64,000 bases of DNA from GCA-002050365 sp964237235 (GCA_964237235.1 CAXSGY010000001.1:1-64000), one strand, 5' to 3'; counted from the stretch's first letter, positions 43,533 through 52,031 are shown. A program made the numbers and translations. Notes: a model not told the origin generated them from the letters alone.

Positions 43533-43536
43533 CGGG
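43517..43536. repeat. Third copy of the CCGCCTGCG dispersed repeat
   Basis: GAACCGCCTGCGTTAGCGGG differs at one position from the copy at 35816-35835, and it is inverted relative to 35930-35949. It contains the trmB stop codon. Confidence 0.85.
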
Positions 43537-43635
43537 TGGTTAATCGCAGCATTTGCAGTTCGGCGTTTACATCATAACAGTCTGACAATTCGCTGACTGC
43601 AACCGATTCTGACGGTAAATTCGGAAAGTTAAACT

Positions 43636-43687
43636 AAAAAGGGAAAAAGTTTCGTTAAATCTTCCCAACGAAACTTTTTCCCTTTTT
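43636..43687. terminator. 21-bp perfect hairpin between trmB and the M48 gene
   Basis: 43636-43656 and 43667-43687 are perfect inverted copies built of AAAAAGG/GAAAAAG-like units around a 10-nt loop, with T-runs on both strands. It can terminate both convergent genes but also belongs to the array-hairpin group. Confidence 0.8.
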
Positions 43688-43709
43688 CATATTTTCCCTT
43701 TTCCCCTTT

Positions 43710-45128
43710 TTACCCGTTCAAACGAATCGAGCGAAGCATATTGCGGAACGCCGAATTGTAGGACGCGGATTCGTTTTCGGGTGTGACGGTGACGATATAG
43801 AATAATTGTCCGTTGCGAAGCTGCGTCGTGTAAATGCTCGTTACTTCGGTGCGGTTGGTGATCGGCGAACGTCCCGAAAGAACGATGCCGAGACCACTTC
43901 GTCCGCCGATGGTCGTCCGCGAATAATCGCCGTCGGCTTGCAGATAATCGTTGCCCTGCGCCTGCAAAATTCCGTTGACGTAACTTTCGGTTTCCTGCTG
44001 CAAACTTCCGCCGTTGCCGCGCGCCGTTCCGACCAAAGTTCCGCGCGTGATGCCGTTGCTGCCGTATGCGCCCTGCGGTGCGAACCAAACTTCGCTTTGC
44101 GATTCGGAAACGGTCTGCCAATTATCGGGAATACTGAACGTCACGAAACCGCCGTTATAGCTGCGGACGCGCGACGACGGATATTCGACGCGGCTTTCGT
44201 ATTTGCCGTTCGACATTGTGCTGGTTCCGCTGCCGTTCCCGTTGCCGTTGCCTTGTCCGCTCTGCTCGATTTGCGCCGTGGACGGGGCTTTCGGCATTCC
44301 GCGCAATTTGCTCTGAATGCGCTCGAATTGCGCCGTATTCTGCACCGGATTTCTGATGCGCAGCATTTGCGCTTCGCGGTTGATGTTTTCGTAGCGATTT
44401 TCCGGGTTCGGGTGATCGCTCAAAAATTCGGGCGTGCGGCTGCCGCCCTGCGCTTCGATGGTTTTGAACATATTCGCCAGATCGCGCGGGTCGTAACCGG
44501 CTTCCGCCATAATTTGCGCTCCCAAAGTATCGGCTTGCGTTTCGTATTTGCGGCTGAATTTCGTGAAATATCCCTGCGCGAAAACTTGTCCGAGCTGCGC
44601 GCCCGACTGACCGCCGAGAACCGCGCCGCCCAAAATCGCGCCGATGCCGAGAATTTGATTAATCGGTTTGTTGACTTCGGTCGCCTGCGCCGTGCCGTGC
44701 CGCAACGCGACGTGCGAAAGCTCGTGCGCCATCACGCCTGCCATTTCGCCTTCGTTTTTTGCCGCTTCGATCATTCCGCGGTTGACGAACATCGGTCCGC
44801 CGGGCAAGGCGAAAGCGTTGATGTCGCTGGCATTGACGATTTCAAACGTGTATCTGAATTCAGGATGCTGATATTCCGCCGGAATCGCGGCGGCTAAACG
44901 CTCGCCGACGCGCTGCACATAGCGCGTCGCTTCGGCATCGCTTAAAATCGGCATTTGCTGTTCGACCTGTCGCGCCGCGTCCTGCCCGAGCTTTATGTCG
45001 TCCTGCACTTTGTATTTATTTTTCGGCGCGACGATACGCGTTTGCCCGATAGCCGCAAGCGGCATCATAATCATCGTCCAAACCAGCGCGATTGCCGCGA
45101 CGCTTTTGCTTAAATTAATTTTTCTCAT
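43710..45128 (-). CDS. Periplasmic M48 family metalloprotease (BepA-like)
   Basis: The 472-residue protein has a signal peptide (VAAIALVWTMIMMPLAAIGQ). The zinc motif is in GVMAHELSHVALRHG, with the third ligand in KYETQADTLGAQIMAEAGY, and SDHPNPENRYENI follows, all typical of the YfgC/BepA/LoiP group. The C-terminal half (about 300-472) is a Ser/Gly-rich linker and a separate beta domain (FSIPDNWQTVSESQSEVWFA). It probably acts in outer-membrane protein quality control. ATG 45128 has GGGAG upstream. Confidence 0.92.
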   Translation of the reverse strand: MRKINLSKSVAAIALVWTMIMMPLAAIGQTRIVAPKNKYKVQDDIKLGQDAARQVEQQMPILSDAEATRYVQRVGERLAAAIPAEYQHPEFRYTFEIVNASDINAFALPGGPMFVNRGMIEAAKNEGEMAGVMAHELSHVALRHGTAQATEVNKPINQILGIGAILGGAVLGGQSGAQLGQVFAQGYFTKFSRKYETQADTLGAQIMAEAGYDPRDLANMFKTIEAQGGSRTPEFLSDHPNPENRYENINREAQMLRIRNPVQNTAQFERIQSKLRGMPKAPSTAQIEQSGQGNGNGNGSGTSTMSNGKYESRVEYPSSRVRSYNGGFVTFSIPDNWQTVSESQSEVWFAPQGAYGSNGITRGTLVGTARGNGGSLQQETESYVNGILQAQGNDYLQADGDYSRTTIGGRSGLGIVLSGRSPITNRTEVTSIYTTQLRNGQLFYIVTVTPENESASYNSAFRNMLRSIRLNG

Positions 45129-45391
45129 CTTTTCTCCCAAATTTTTCTCGAATTCCGCAGGAATTTTTAATCAACGAAACTTGCGTTGGTTATCAATCCG
45201 AATCATAACGCCTTTTTCAGATGTAACGGAATAATGTAAAGTTTGCCTTTTTATTAGGCAAGACCTGCCTGTCGCTTTGCAAACATTATACCAGAACACA
45301 AATCAATAGTTGAAAAACGCGGCAGCGAATTGAGCGACGGACTGGAGCGCGCGGGGAAAATTTAGCGGGCGCGAAACAATCGCGAAACAGA
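45129..45391. other. Divergent spacer upstream of M48 and phosphate genes
   Basis: No gene is seen. A short G+C-rich part (about 45325-45385) has GCGGGCGCGAAA-type words without a clean stem. Promoters for both directions are expected here. Confidence 0.4.
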
Positions 45392-45427
45392 AAATTTCGA
45401 TGTTACAGATTTGTTACATCGAAATTT
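45392..45427 (+). promoter_or_regulatory. Pho-box-like repeat within a hairpin, upstream of the phosphate genes
   Basis: TGTTACA occurs twice with a 4-bp gap (45401-45407 and 45412-45418), an 11-bp spacing like the 7+4+7 layout of PhoB/PhoP boxes. The repeat lies within a perfect 12-bp inverted repeat (45392-45403 with 45416-45427). A TATAGA hexamer at 45433-45438 could be the -10. It lies 95 bp before the DUF47 start. Confidence 0.6.
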
Positions 45428-45512
45428 AGGTCTATAGACAAAATCGCGCCGCTTCGGGTATATTTATTTTCTTCAATCGCAATTCAGAAATTAACGGAGA
45501 TTTTTAACAAAA

Positions 45513-46133
45513 ATGGCTTTTAGCTTACTGCCGCGCGAAGACGAATATTTTACGTTTTTTTCGCAGATGACCGAGAAAATTCAGCTTGCTTCTAACGGTT
45601 TGGTCGAAATGATGCAAAGCGAAAAAGGCGACTTTGAAGCGTATGCGAAACGCATCAAAGATGTCGAACACGAATGCGACGAGCTGACGCATACGATTAC
45701 GACCAAGCTCAACAAATCGTTTATCACGCCGTTCGACCGCGAAGATATTTTCGCGCTCGTCGTCGCGCTCGACGACGTTTGCGATTACATAGACGCGGGC
45801 GCGCGCGCGATTCTGATGTATGACATTAGAGAAGCCAGCAATCACGCCAAAGGTCTCGCCAAAGTCATTCAGAGTTTGGCGATAGAAATAAATTCCGCCG
45901 TTTCGATGCTTTCCAAGCCCGACGGGCTGAATCAGCATATCGTCGAAATTCACCGGCTTGAAAATGAAGCCGACGACATCTATTTCCGCGCTATCGGCGA
46001 GCTTTTTCATCAGACCATCGAACCGATGAATGTCATTAAATGGAAGGAGCTTTACGAAATTTTAGAAAACGCTACCGACCGCTGTGAACGAGTCGCCAAC
46101 ATTGTCGAAAGTATTATTTTGAAACACACTTAA
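45513..46133 (+). CDS. DUF47 (PhoU-like) accessory protein of Pit transporter
   Basis: The 206-residue all-helical protein starts with LLPREDEYFTFFSQMTEKI and has DVEHECDELTHTITTKLNKS and FITPFDREDIFALVVALDDV, the DUF47/TIGR00153 consensus. The acidic residues resemble the metal-binding sites of PhoU. It precedes the pit gene by 83 nt and probably modulates its transport activity. GGAG lies about 12 nt before the start. Confidence 0.93.
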   Translation: MAFSLLPREDEYFTFFSQMTEKIQLASNGLVEMMQSEKGDFEAYAKRIKDVEHECDELTHTITTKLNKSFITPFDREDIFALVVALDDVCDYIDAGARAILMYDIREASNHAKGLAKVIQSLAIEINSAVSMLSKPDGLNQHIVEIHRLENEADDIYFRAIGELFHQTIEPMNVIKWKELYEILENATDRCERVANIVESIILKHT

Positions 46134-46137
46134 TCCA

Positions 46138-46216
46138 GTGAAAAGTGAAAAGTGAAAAGTGAAAAATGATAATTTTTCCTTACTTTTGACTTTTCACTCT
46201 TCACTTTTCACTTTTT
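46138..46216. repeat. GTGAAAA / TTTTCAC inverted arrays before pit
   Basis: Four exact GTGAAAA copies (46138-46165) oppose a right array of ACTTTTG/TTTTCAC units (46182-46216). The pit start codon follows immediately. The RNA would form a long imperfect hairpin ending at the start codon. Confidence 0.88.
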
Positions 46217-47278
46217 ATGGAAGCTACCACTGCGCTTGTCGTTTTCATTATTTTTATCGCACTTCTGTTCGATTATACGAACGGATTTCACGACGCGGCA
46301 AATTCGATTGCCACCGTCGTTTCGACGCGCGTTCTCTCGCCGGGCGCGGCGGTCGCTATGGCGGCGTTTTTTAATTTCATCGCATTTCTGGTTTTTGGAA
46401 CTGCCGTCGCCAAAACCATCGGCGGCGATTTGGTGAACATCGCCAAAATTCCCGAGGGCGAACAGCTTTATGTTTTGCTCGCCGGATTAGTCGGCGCGAT
46501 TATCTGGAATTTATTAACCTGGTATCTCGGACTTCCTTCGTCGAGTTCGCACGCGCTGTTCGGCGGTTACGCGGGCGCGGCGATTGCTTCCTACGTCAGG
46601 AATTTCGGCGTTACCGGCTCTTCGACCGTTTTGATCGCCGACGGCTGGATAAAGGTGATTTCGTTTATCGTGCTGTCGCCGCTCATCGGCGCGGCTCTCG
46701 GTTATCTTTTAATGCTGGCAGTCTTTTGGATTTTTCGCCGCACTTCGGTTTCCAAAATTGACCGCGGTTTTCGTGTCGGACAGCTTTTTTCCGCCGCCGC
46801 ATTTTCGCTCGGACACGGCGGCAACGACGCGCAGAAAACGATGGGAATTATCACCGTCGTGCTGGCTTCAGGCGGATTTTTAGCGAAGACGGCGGACGGC
46901 AAACTTCCGGCGATTCCGCTCTGGGTCGTGCTGGCGGCGCATTCGGCAATCGGTCTGGGAACGCTCACCGGCGGCTGGCGAATCGTCAAAACGATGGGTT
47001 CGAAAATCGCCAAACTTCAGCCGGTCGGCGGTTTCTGCGCGGAAACCGCCGGCGCGTTAACGCTTGCCGCCAACACTTTTTTCGGCATTCCGGTTTCGAC
47101 GACGCACACGATCACCGGCGCGATTGTCGGAGTCGGCTCGGCGAAAAGAATTTCGGCGGTTAAATGGGGCGTGGCGGGCAGAATCGTCTGGGCTTGGATT
47201 TTAACGATTCCGATGGCAGCCGTCATCGCCGCCATCTCTTACGAAACGATTATTTTGATTGACAAATTTGTCAGATAA
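46217..47278 (+). CDS. pit: Low-affinity inorganic phosphate transporter, Pit family
   Basis: The 353-residue polytopic protein has the two Pit repeats: DYTNGFHDAANSIATVVSTR near the N-terminus and GGNDAQKTMGIITVVLASGG in the second half, plus GIPVSTTHTITGAIVG. It moves phosphate, probably as a metal-phosphate complex, with protons. It pairs with the DUF47 gene upstream. Confidence 0.95.
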   Translation: MEATTALVVFIIFIALLFDYTNGFHDAANSIATVVSTRVLSPGAAVAMAAFFNFIAFLVFGTAVAKTIGGDLVNIAKIPEGEQLYVLLAGLVGAIIWNLLTWYLGLPSSSSHALFGGYAGAAIASYVRNFGVTGSSTVLIADGWIKVISFIVLSPLIGAALGYLLMLAVFWIFRRTSVSKIDRGFRVGQLFSAAAFSLGHGGNDAQKTMGIITVVLASGGFLAKTADGKLPAIPLWVVLAAHSAIGLGTLTGGWRIVKTMGSKIAKLQPVGGFCAETAGALTLAANTFFGIPVSTTHTITGAIVGVGSAKRISAVKWGVAGRIVWAWILTIPMAAVIAAISYETIILIDKFVR

Positions 47279-47284
47279 TCAGGA

Positions 47285-47440
47285 TTATTTTTTCTCTGTG
47301 TCCTGTGCCGCCTTCGATTTTTTCTTGAGCGGCTCTTTTTTATCGCCCCAGTAAAACGCTCTGACAACCAGAACATAAACCAGCAAAACCAGAAAACACA
47401 AAATAAAAAAGAAGGCGACGAGCCAGGCGGTGTATGACAT
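47285..47440 (-). CDS. 51-residue single-pass membrane protein
   Basis: This short frame begins MSYTAWLVAFFFILCFLVLL and continues VYVLVVRAFYWGDKKEPLKK before a Lys-rich tail. That is one membrane helix followed by a basic cytosolic tail, typical of small accessory proteins. It begins 11 nt after the AI-2E gene stop in the same direction, so it is likely co-transcribed. GAGGG lies about 18 nt upstream, too far to be a strong ribosome site. Confidence 0.6.
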   Translation of the reverse strand: MSYTAWLVAFFFILCFLVLLVYVLVVRAFYWGDKKEPLKKKSKAAQDTEKK

Positions 47441-47450
47441 TTTGAATTCG

Positions 47451-48665
47451 TTAATTTCCCTCGCTTAAATCCTTCGGCGCGAGAATATTGGCGACGAGAC
47501 CCGTGCCGCCGCTGTGTTGGAGAATGTGTTTATACAAAACGGTTAAAAGCGCGACAACCGGAATCGAGAGAAAAACGCCGGGAATTCCGGCGACCTGCTC
47601 GCCCGCCAGGACCGACAAAATAATCGCCAGAGGATGCAGATGAATTCCCTCGCGGACGATGCGCGGGTAGAAAACGTAATCCTGCAAAATTCTCAAAACG
47701 GCTAAAAATAGGGCAACGCCGATTGCCTCTGAAGATGATTCGAGCGCGGCGACGGTAATCACCGTCACCGCAATCGTCAGCGGTCCGATGAGCGGCACGA
47801 ATTCAAAAGTTCCGGCTAAAACACCGAGCAAAATCGCGTAGTTGATGCCGAGCAGATAAAACGCGATGGTACAGAGCGTGCCGATTAAAAGACACGATGT
47901 AATCTGAGCGCGGACGTAGGCGGCGAGCGTCGTATTGACATCGTGCATTATCGCTTCGACGCGCGCGCGCCAACTGCCGCTCGGAAAAACGCGCAGCAGC
48001 GAAAGGCGAAAAAGGTTCGCGTCCTTGAGCATAAAAAATGCCAGCACCGGAACTAAAACGAGCCACGGAAGATAAGAAAACAGAGCAACTAAAAACTCTG
48101 TGAGTTGCGTTCCGACAAAAGCGACAATCACGCCTGTTTTTTCGTTGATTTGCGCCTGCATCGCTTCAGGAATTTTGTATCGTTCGTAACGGGTGCTTAA
48201 ATCTCGAAAGCGGGTTTGAAACGAAGTCGCGTAATTCGGCAAATTCACCGAAAGCTCTTTGGCTTGTTCGGTGATAATCGGAGTCAGCAAAAAAACCGCC
48301 AGCCCGATAACCGAAAAAACCAGCAGATACGCCAGCCCGATTGCCACGCCGCGCGGCATATATTTATCATAGCTGACGTTTTCAAACGGACGGCGAATCA
48401 TCTCGACGAGCGGCTTGATTAAATACGCGAAAAAAATTGACAGAATAATCAGGAAAAAAAGATAAGTCAGCGAAGCGAGAATAGATTCGACGAAACCGGC
48501 GACGAAAACAATCAAAAGTGTGATCAAAACCACGCGCACGATTGAACGCGCCGACGGGGTTGACGGATCGAGAACGACATTCTGCGCCGGCTTGGCGACT
48601 TCGACATCGTTATTTTCTTCACCGGCGACGATTTTGATTGTTTCGGTGATTTTGTTTTCAGCCAT
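47451..48665 (-). CDS. AI-2E family transporter (PF01594)
   Basis: The 404-residue polytopic protein has a short acidic N-terminal tail, then about eight membrane segments. FAYLIKPLVEMIRRPFENVS, FVPLIGPLTIAVTVI, and DYVFYPRIVREGIHLHPLAI with GEQVAGIPGVFLSIPVVALL near the end are characteristic of the family. Members export autoinducer-2, act as Na+/H+ antiporters or have other roles, so the substrate is not assigned. ATG 48665 has GGGAG upstream. Confidence 0.9.
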   Translation of the reverse strand: MAENKITETIKIVAGEENNDVEVAKPAQNVVLDPSTPSARSIVRVVLITLLIVFVAGFVESILASLTYLFFLIILSIFFAYLIKPLVEMIRRPFENVSYDKYMPRGVAIGLAYLLVFSVIGLAVFLLTPIITEQAKELSVNLPNYATSFQTRFRDLSTRYERYKIPEAMQAQINEKTGVIVAFVGTQLTEFLVALFSYLPWLVLVPVLAFFMLKDANLFRLSLLRVFPSGSWRARVEAIMHDVNTTLAAYVRAQITSCLLIGTLCTIAFYLLGINYAILLGVLAGTFEFVPLIGPLTIAVTVITVAALESSSEAIGVALFLAVLRILQDYVFYPRIVREGIHLHPLAIILSVLAGEQVAGIPGVFLSIPVVALLTVLYKHILQHSGGTGLVANILAPKDLSEGN

Positions 48666-48749
48666 AAACGTTTCTCCCAATAAATTTTTCGTTTCGATTT
48701 ACCTGCAATACGACTGAATTATAATCACAAAAGTTAAAATTTGAGCGAT

Positions 48750-49148
48750 TTATTTCGCCGGTTCAGCCGAAAAATTCTGAACGTCGAAACGCGCGCGCAA
48801 CACTTCGAGATTTTCCGGCGGAAATTTGTATTTTGAACCGGCAATAAATGCTTTGTCGTCGTCGGTGGCGATAAAACGATTGGTTTCGGCGGGCGAATTC
48901 GTTTTCAAATATTTGCGATCTTCGCCGTCAAACGCGCCGCCATCTTTGCGCCGGAAGACGAAAACATACTCAAAACCGGCGGTTCGCATCGTTTCCAAAT
49001 CGCTTTCAAACGCCGTTAATTTATTTTCGTTCGCCGCGGCGTTGGAGCTGACCTTTTCAATTGTTTGACTGCCGCAGCCGTTGCAAAAAATCAGACCGGT
49101 GAAAAAAAGTCCGATTAAAAACCGAGAGCCTTTGTTAATTTTCTTCAT
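48750..49148 (-). CDS. Putative lipoprotein
   Basis: The 132-residue protein starts MKKINKGSRFLIGLFFTGLI and has FCNGC as an imperfect lipobox; the mature part begins GSQTIEKVSS. The C-terminal 90 residues contain AGFEYVFVFRRKDGGAFDGE and FIAGSKYKFPPENLEVL, with no family I know. The start overlaps the end of the glycosyltransferase gene by 14 nt, so the two are translationally linked. The long upstream extension of the frame is basic and lies within the other gene. Confidence 0.72.
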   Translation of the reverse strand: MKKINKGSRFLIGLFFTGLIFCNGCGSQTIEKVSSNAAANENKLTAFESDLETMRTAGFEYVFVFRRKDGGAFDGEDRKYLKTNSPAETNRFIATDDDKAFIAGSKYKFPPENLEVLRARFDVQNFSAEPAK

Positions 49149-50961
49149 CTTCGTTGTCATCGTCGTTCGTATTTTGATTGGCGTTTTTCGCGTTCGCCGC
49201 CTTTTCTTCGTCTTCAAGCTGTTTTTCTTCTTCGGCGGTCGGCGGCGCGTCGTCTCGGGCAGCGGCGGGCGGTTCGCCTTTTGCATCGCGGATTTTCAAA
49301 AATATCGCTTCGTCGTCCTGATAAGCCATTTCGCACCAGCCGCTCGCCAGACATTTGGCGGTCATCTCTTCGTTTTCCTTCGCGTCGTTGAAAATCCAGC
49401 GCGAGCCGAATTTTTCGCGGATGATCGGCGCGGCTTCTTCGATTTTGCCGTTCGTGATGTCGGGAATTAATTTCGAGAGTTCGGGATTTTTCGTGAACAG
49501 ATAATTCGGATCAAGTCCGTAAACATAATTATGTTTTTGGTCAAAGAAAAACAGCTTCGGAAAATCGTCCCAGTTGCAGTTAAAAATTCGCTCGCCTTCG
49601 GGAATATTCTGCTTCGCCCAATCGGTCGCGCGCTTATATTTTTCGTTCGGCTCGTTGCCGCGCAGAGTCGCAATCAATCCGTCTTCCTTAAACCCGGCAA
49701 AATCAACGCCGCGCAAATTATAAACGAGCCAGACGACTAAAAATATGCCCAGAATCCAAACGGCGGCTTGTTTGAGAAAATATTGAACGGCTCGTCTTTC
49801 GCCCGCCGCAGTGTGTTCAAACCGCGTTTCAGTCTCGGAATTTGCTGCTTCGACTTCGCTTGTCTTCGTCATCGGCAGAAAGAAATCGCGCCAGCTAAAC
49901 GCGGCGAAAAGAACCGCAAACGGCGGAAAATATTCGGCAAAGCGTTTCGAGCGAAACTGCGCGACGAGCAGAACGGTGACGAACATCAAAAAGAAGGTCG
50001 CCTTTTCCGGCAGCTTGCCGTTTTTCGGCGCGAACAAAATATAACCGATGAGCATTGCGATCAGGGCAATCGGAAAATTCATCAGCAATTCCTGACCGGA
50101 ATACGGATACCATTCGCCGCCGACCGACACGACGAAATCCGAACCGACTTTAAATTTTTCGAGAAAATGCTCGGCGAACAGCCAAAGATTCTGCGGAAAA
50201 TACGGATTGATGATATTGCCTAAAACCATTCCGCCGACGGTATAGGCAAGCGGTCGCCATTCAAAACGGCGTTCGTTCCAGGCGAGAATCAGCGTCCAGA
50301 AAATCGCGGCGAACAGCAGCAGCGGAAACAGGCTGTAAGTCCAGACGAACGCGAACATCAACGGCAGAAGCCAGACGTATTTTCTTTCAAAAAGCAGATA
50401 GATTCCGAGAATCGTATAAATAATCGTCAGCGGCGGAGCCTTCGCCATATTGATGCGAAACAGAAACGAACTCGCGCAAATCAAAAGCGCGGCGAGCCAG
50501 ACGAGCAGATAATTGATTCTGTAGCGAAACATCAACCAGTAAACCGAAAAAATCGCCAGCGTGCCGTAAAAAACCGCCGCGATTTTCGCTGCCATCACCG
50601 GCTCGAAAAACCACAGAAACGGAATCTGCAAAAGGTGAAAAAGAAAATGATGATCGGCGTAATCCTGCGGATTTAGAACGGTCAAAGGCAGCCAGACGAA
50701 TTCGGGCAGCCATCTGCCGTGCCGGAAATTTTCCCATAAAAGCGAACTCCAGCGTATGTGATAATAACCGTCCCAATCGCCGCAGCAAATCGCGTCGGTC
50801 GAAAATTGCAAAAGCGTCATCAGCAACGCGGTCGCCAAAAGACCGAAAATCAAATAAACCCACGCGACCGCTTCGTCGGTGCCGAACCATTGCAGCCAGG
50901 TTTGTTTCGCGGCAGGTCTTTCTTCAATAACGAGAGGCGTTTCCGCCTGTAATTCTTCCAT
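49135..50961 (-). CDS. GT-C type membrane glycosyltransferase (STT3/PMT-like)
   Basis: The 608-residue protein has about a dozen membrane segments after a short soluble start. The first outside loop has CCGDWDGYYHIRWSSLLWEN, with the Asp and His typical of the STT3/GT-C catalytic loop. DYADHHFLFHLLQIPFLWFF forms the second. A soluble C-terminal domain (about 440-580) follows, with NCNWDDFPKLFFFDQKHNYV, and a highly acidic Asn/Asp/Glu tail ends the protein. It probably transfers sugars from a lipid carrier; the acceptor is unknown. Confidence 0.83.
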   Translation of the reverse strand: MEELQAETPLVIEERPAAKQTWLQWFGTDEAVAWVYLIFGLLATALLMTLLQFSTDAICCGDWDGYYHIRWSSLLWENFRHGRWLPEFVWLPLTVLNPQDYADHHFLFHLLQIPFLWFFEPVMAAKIAAVFYGTLAIFSVYWLMFRYRINYLLVWLAALLICASSFLFRINMAKAPPLTIIYTILGIYLLFERKYVWLLPLMFAFVWTYSLFPLLLFAAIFWTLILAWNERRFEWRPLAYTVGGMVLGNIINPYFPQNLWLFAEHFLEKFKVGSDFVVSVGGEWYPYSGQELLMNFPIALIAMLIGYILFAPKNGKLPEKATFFLMFVTVLLVAQFRSKRFAEYFPPFAVLFAAFSWRDFFLPMTKTSEVEAANSETETRFEHTAAGERRAVQYFLKQAAVWILGIFLVVWLVYNLRGVDFAGFKEDGLIATLRGNEPNEKYKRATDWAKQNIPEGERIFNCNWDDFPKLFFFDQKHNYVYGLDPNYLFTKNPELSKLIPDITNGKIEEAAPIIREKFGSRWIFNDAKENEEMTAKCLASGWCEMAYQDDEAIFLKIRDAKGEPPAAARDDAPPTAEEEKQLEDEEKAANAKNANQNTNDDDNEDEEN

Positions 50962-51005
50962 TCCGATAAAGATTTTATGATAATCCGATAAAGATTTTAT
51001 GATAA
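50962..51005. repeat. Exact 22-bp tandem duplication at the glycosyltransferase start
   Basis: A 22-bp unit beginning TCCGATAAAGATTTTATG occurs twice head to tail (50962-50983, 50984-51005). The first copy abuts the ATG of the gene on the minus strand, so the leader itself is duplicated. Confidence 0.92.
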
Positions 51006-51129
51006 CAATTTGAATTAAATTCTACGAAAAAAATTATCACGAAATTGCACGAAAGAGCTAATCATTACCCAAACTATCATTTATAAATTTGTCGCGCGGC
51101 TTCGGAAAACAACTGTTGCGACGCGCCTA

Positions 51130-51220
51130 AACTGTTCATTATTCACTATTCGCTGTTCACTATCGAAACAGAGAAACTCCTTTTTAAAAGTGAGCGGCGA
51201 ATAGTGAATAATGAACAGTT
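51130..51220. repeat. 24-bp perfect inverted repeat in a divergent spacer
   Basis: The arms 51130-51153 and 51197-51220 are exact reverse complements made of GTTCATTA/TTCACTA-like words of period 7-8, with a 43-bp spacer. The rest of the 422-bp spacer (50962-51383) has no gene. Confidence 0.92.
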
Positions 51221-51345
51221 AATTTATTTTCCAATGTCGCTGAGTTTTCTACAAAGCCGGGCGGTAATTCCGGTTAGTCATTAAATCTGAAACCGGCGCG
51301 CTTTCGGTCAATCGCGGTGACATTAAAACGAAACCGCATTTGCTA

Positions 51346-51377
51346 ATCCAAAATCCAAAATCTAAAATCGAAAATTT
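51346..51377. repeat. AATCCAA/AATCTAA array before the hydrolase gene
   Basis: About four period-7 units of the AAAATCC family lie here, 6 nt ahead of the hydrolase start codon, without an obvious inverted partner. Confidence 0.75.
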
Positions 51378-51383
51378 AAGAAT

Positions 51384-52031
51384 ATGTATCCGAAAGGCAA
51401 TCTGGAAATTCCGGCGACGCACGGTTCGCTCGAAGCGATTTTGAAAGAGCCGAACGGCGCGATTAAAGGTGTCGCGCTCGTCTGTCATCCGCATCCTTTG
51501 GGCGGCGGAACGATGCACAACAAAGTCGTCTATCGCGCCGCCGCCGGTCTGGTCGAAGCCGGAATGGTCGCGCTGCGCTTTAACTTTCGCGGGGTCGGCA
51601 ATTCGACCGGCGCGCACGACGACGGCGTTGGCGAAAAGGACGACGTGAGAGACGCGCTCGCGTTTCTTTCGGAAAATTATCCGAACCAACCGACGATTCT
51701 GGCGGGATTTTCTTTCGGCACGCGCGTCGGTCTGGAAGTCGCGCTCGACGACGACCGCATCGGGCATTTAATCAGCATCGGCACGCCGGTTGATAAATAC
51801 GATTTTTCGTTTTTAAAGGAAAACCGCCGACCGATTCTTTTCGTTCACGGCGACCGCGACGAATTCGGCACGCTCGCCGATTTGCGCGGGCTTTTCGAGC
51901 GGCTCGAAGGCGAAAAAGAATTAATCGTTTTTGAAAACTGCGGGCATTTTTTCGACGATCATCTAAACGAGTTAAAAGCGGCGGTGCGCGATTGGACACT
52001 AAAAGAAATTAGCCACGAATTACACGAATAG
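51384..52031 (+). CDS. Alpha/beta hydrolase
   Basis: The 215-residue protein has CHPHPLGGGTMHNKVVY near the N-terminus, NFRGVGNSTGAHDDG, the nucleophile elbow GFSFGTRVG, an Asp in HGDRDEFG and a His in ENCGHFFDDH. This matches the COG2945 group of cytosolic hydrolases with unknown substrate. The final residues (SHELHE) are encoded by a CACGAAT-type repeat, which also provides the stop codon, so the C-terminus has been replaced or extended by repeat sequence. Confidence 0.88.
   Translation: MYPKGNLEIPATHGSLEAILKEPNGAIKGVALVCHPHPLGGGTMHNKVVYRAAAGLVEAGMVALRFNFRGVGNSTGAHDDGVGEKDDVRDALAFLSENYPNQPTILAGFSFGTRVGLEVALDDDRIGHLISIGTPVDKYDFSFLKENRRPILFVHGDRDEFGTLADLRGLFERLEGEKELIVFENCGHFFDDHLNELKAAVRDWTLKEISHELHE

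Noticed and set aside
43636..43687. Classification only as a terminator
   Set aside because: The hairpin can end transcription, but the unit periodicity and a second C/T-rich array (43690-43712) link it to the array elements, so it is discussed under both.
43806..44897. A 363-codon frame opposite the M48 protease gene
   Set aside because: It is the shadow of a protease with clear signal peptide and HELSH motif, and it shows Arg/Ala/Phe-rich translation without structure.
49149..49286. A basic N-terminal domain on the lipoprotein
   Set aside because: This stretch overlaps the acidic tail of the glycosyltransferase in another frame and precedes a clear signal sequence.
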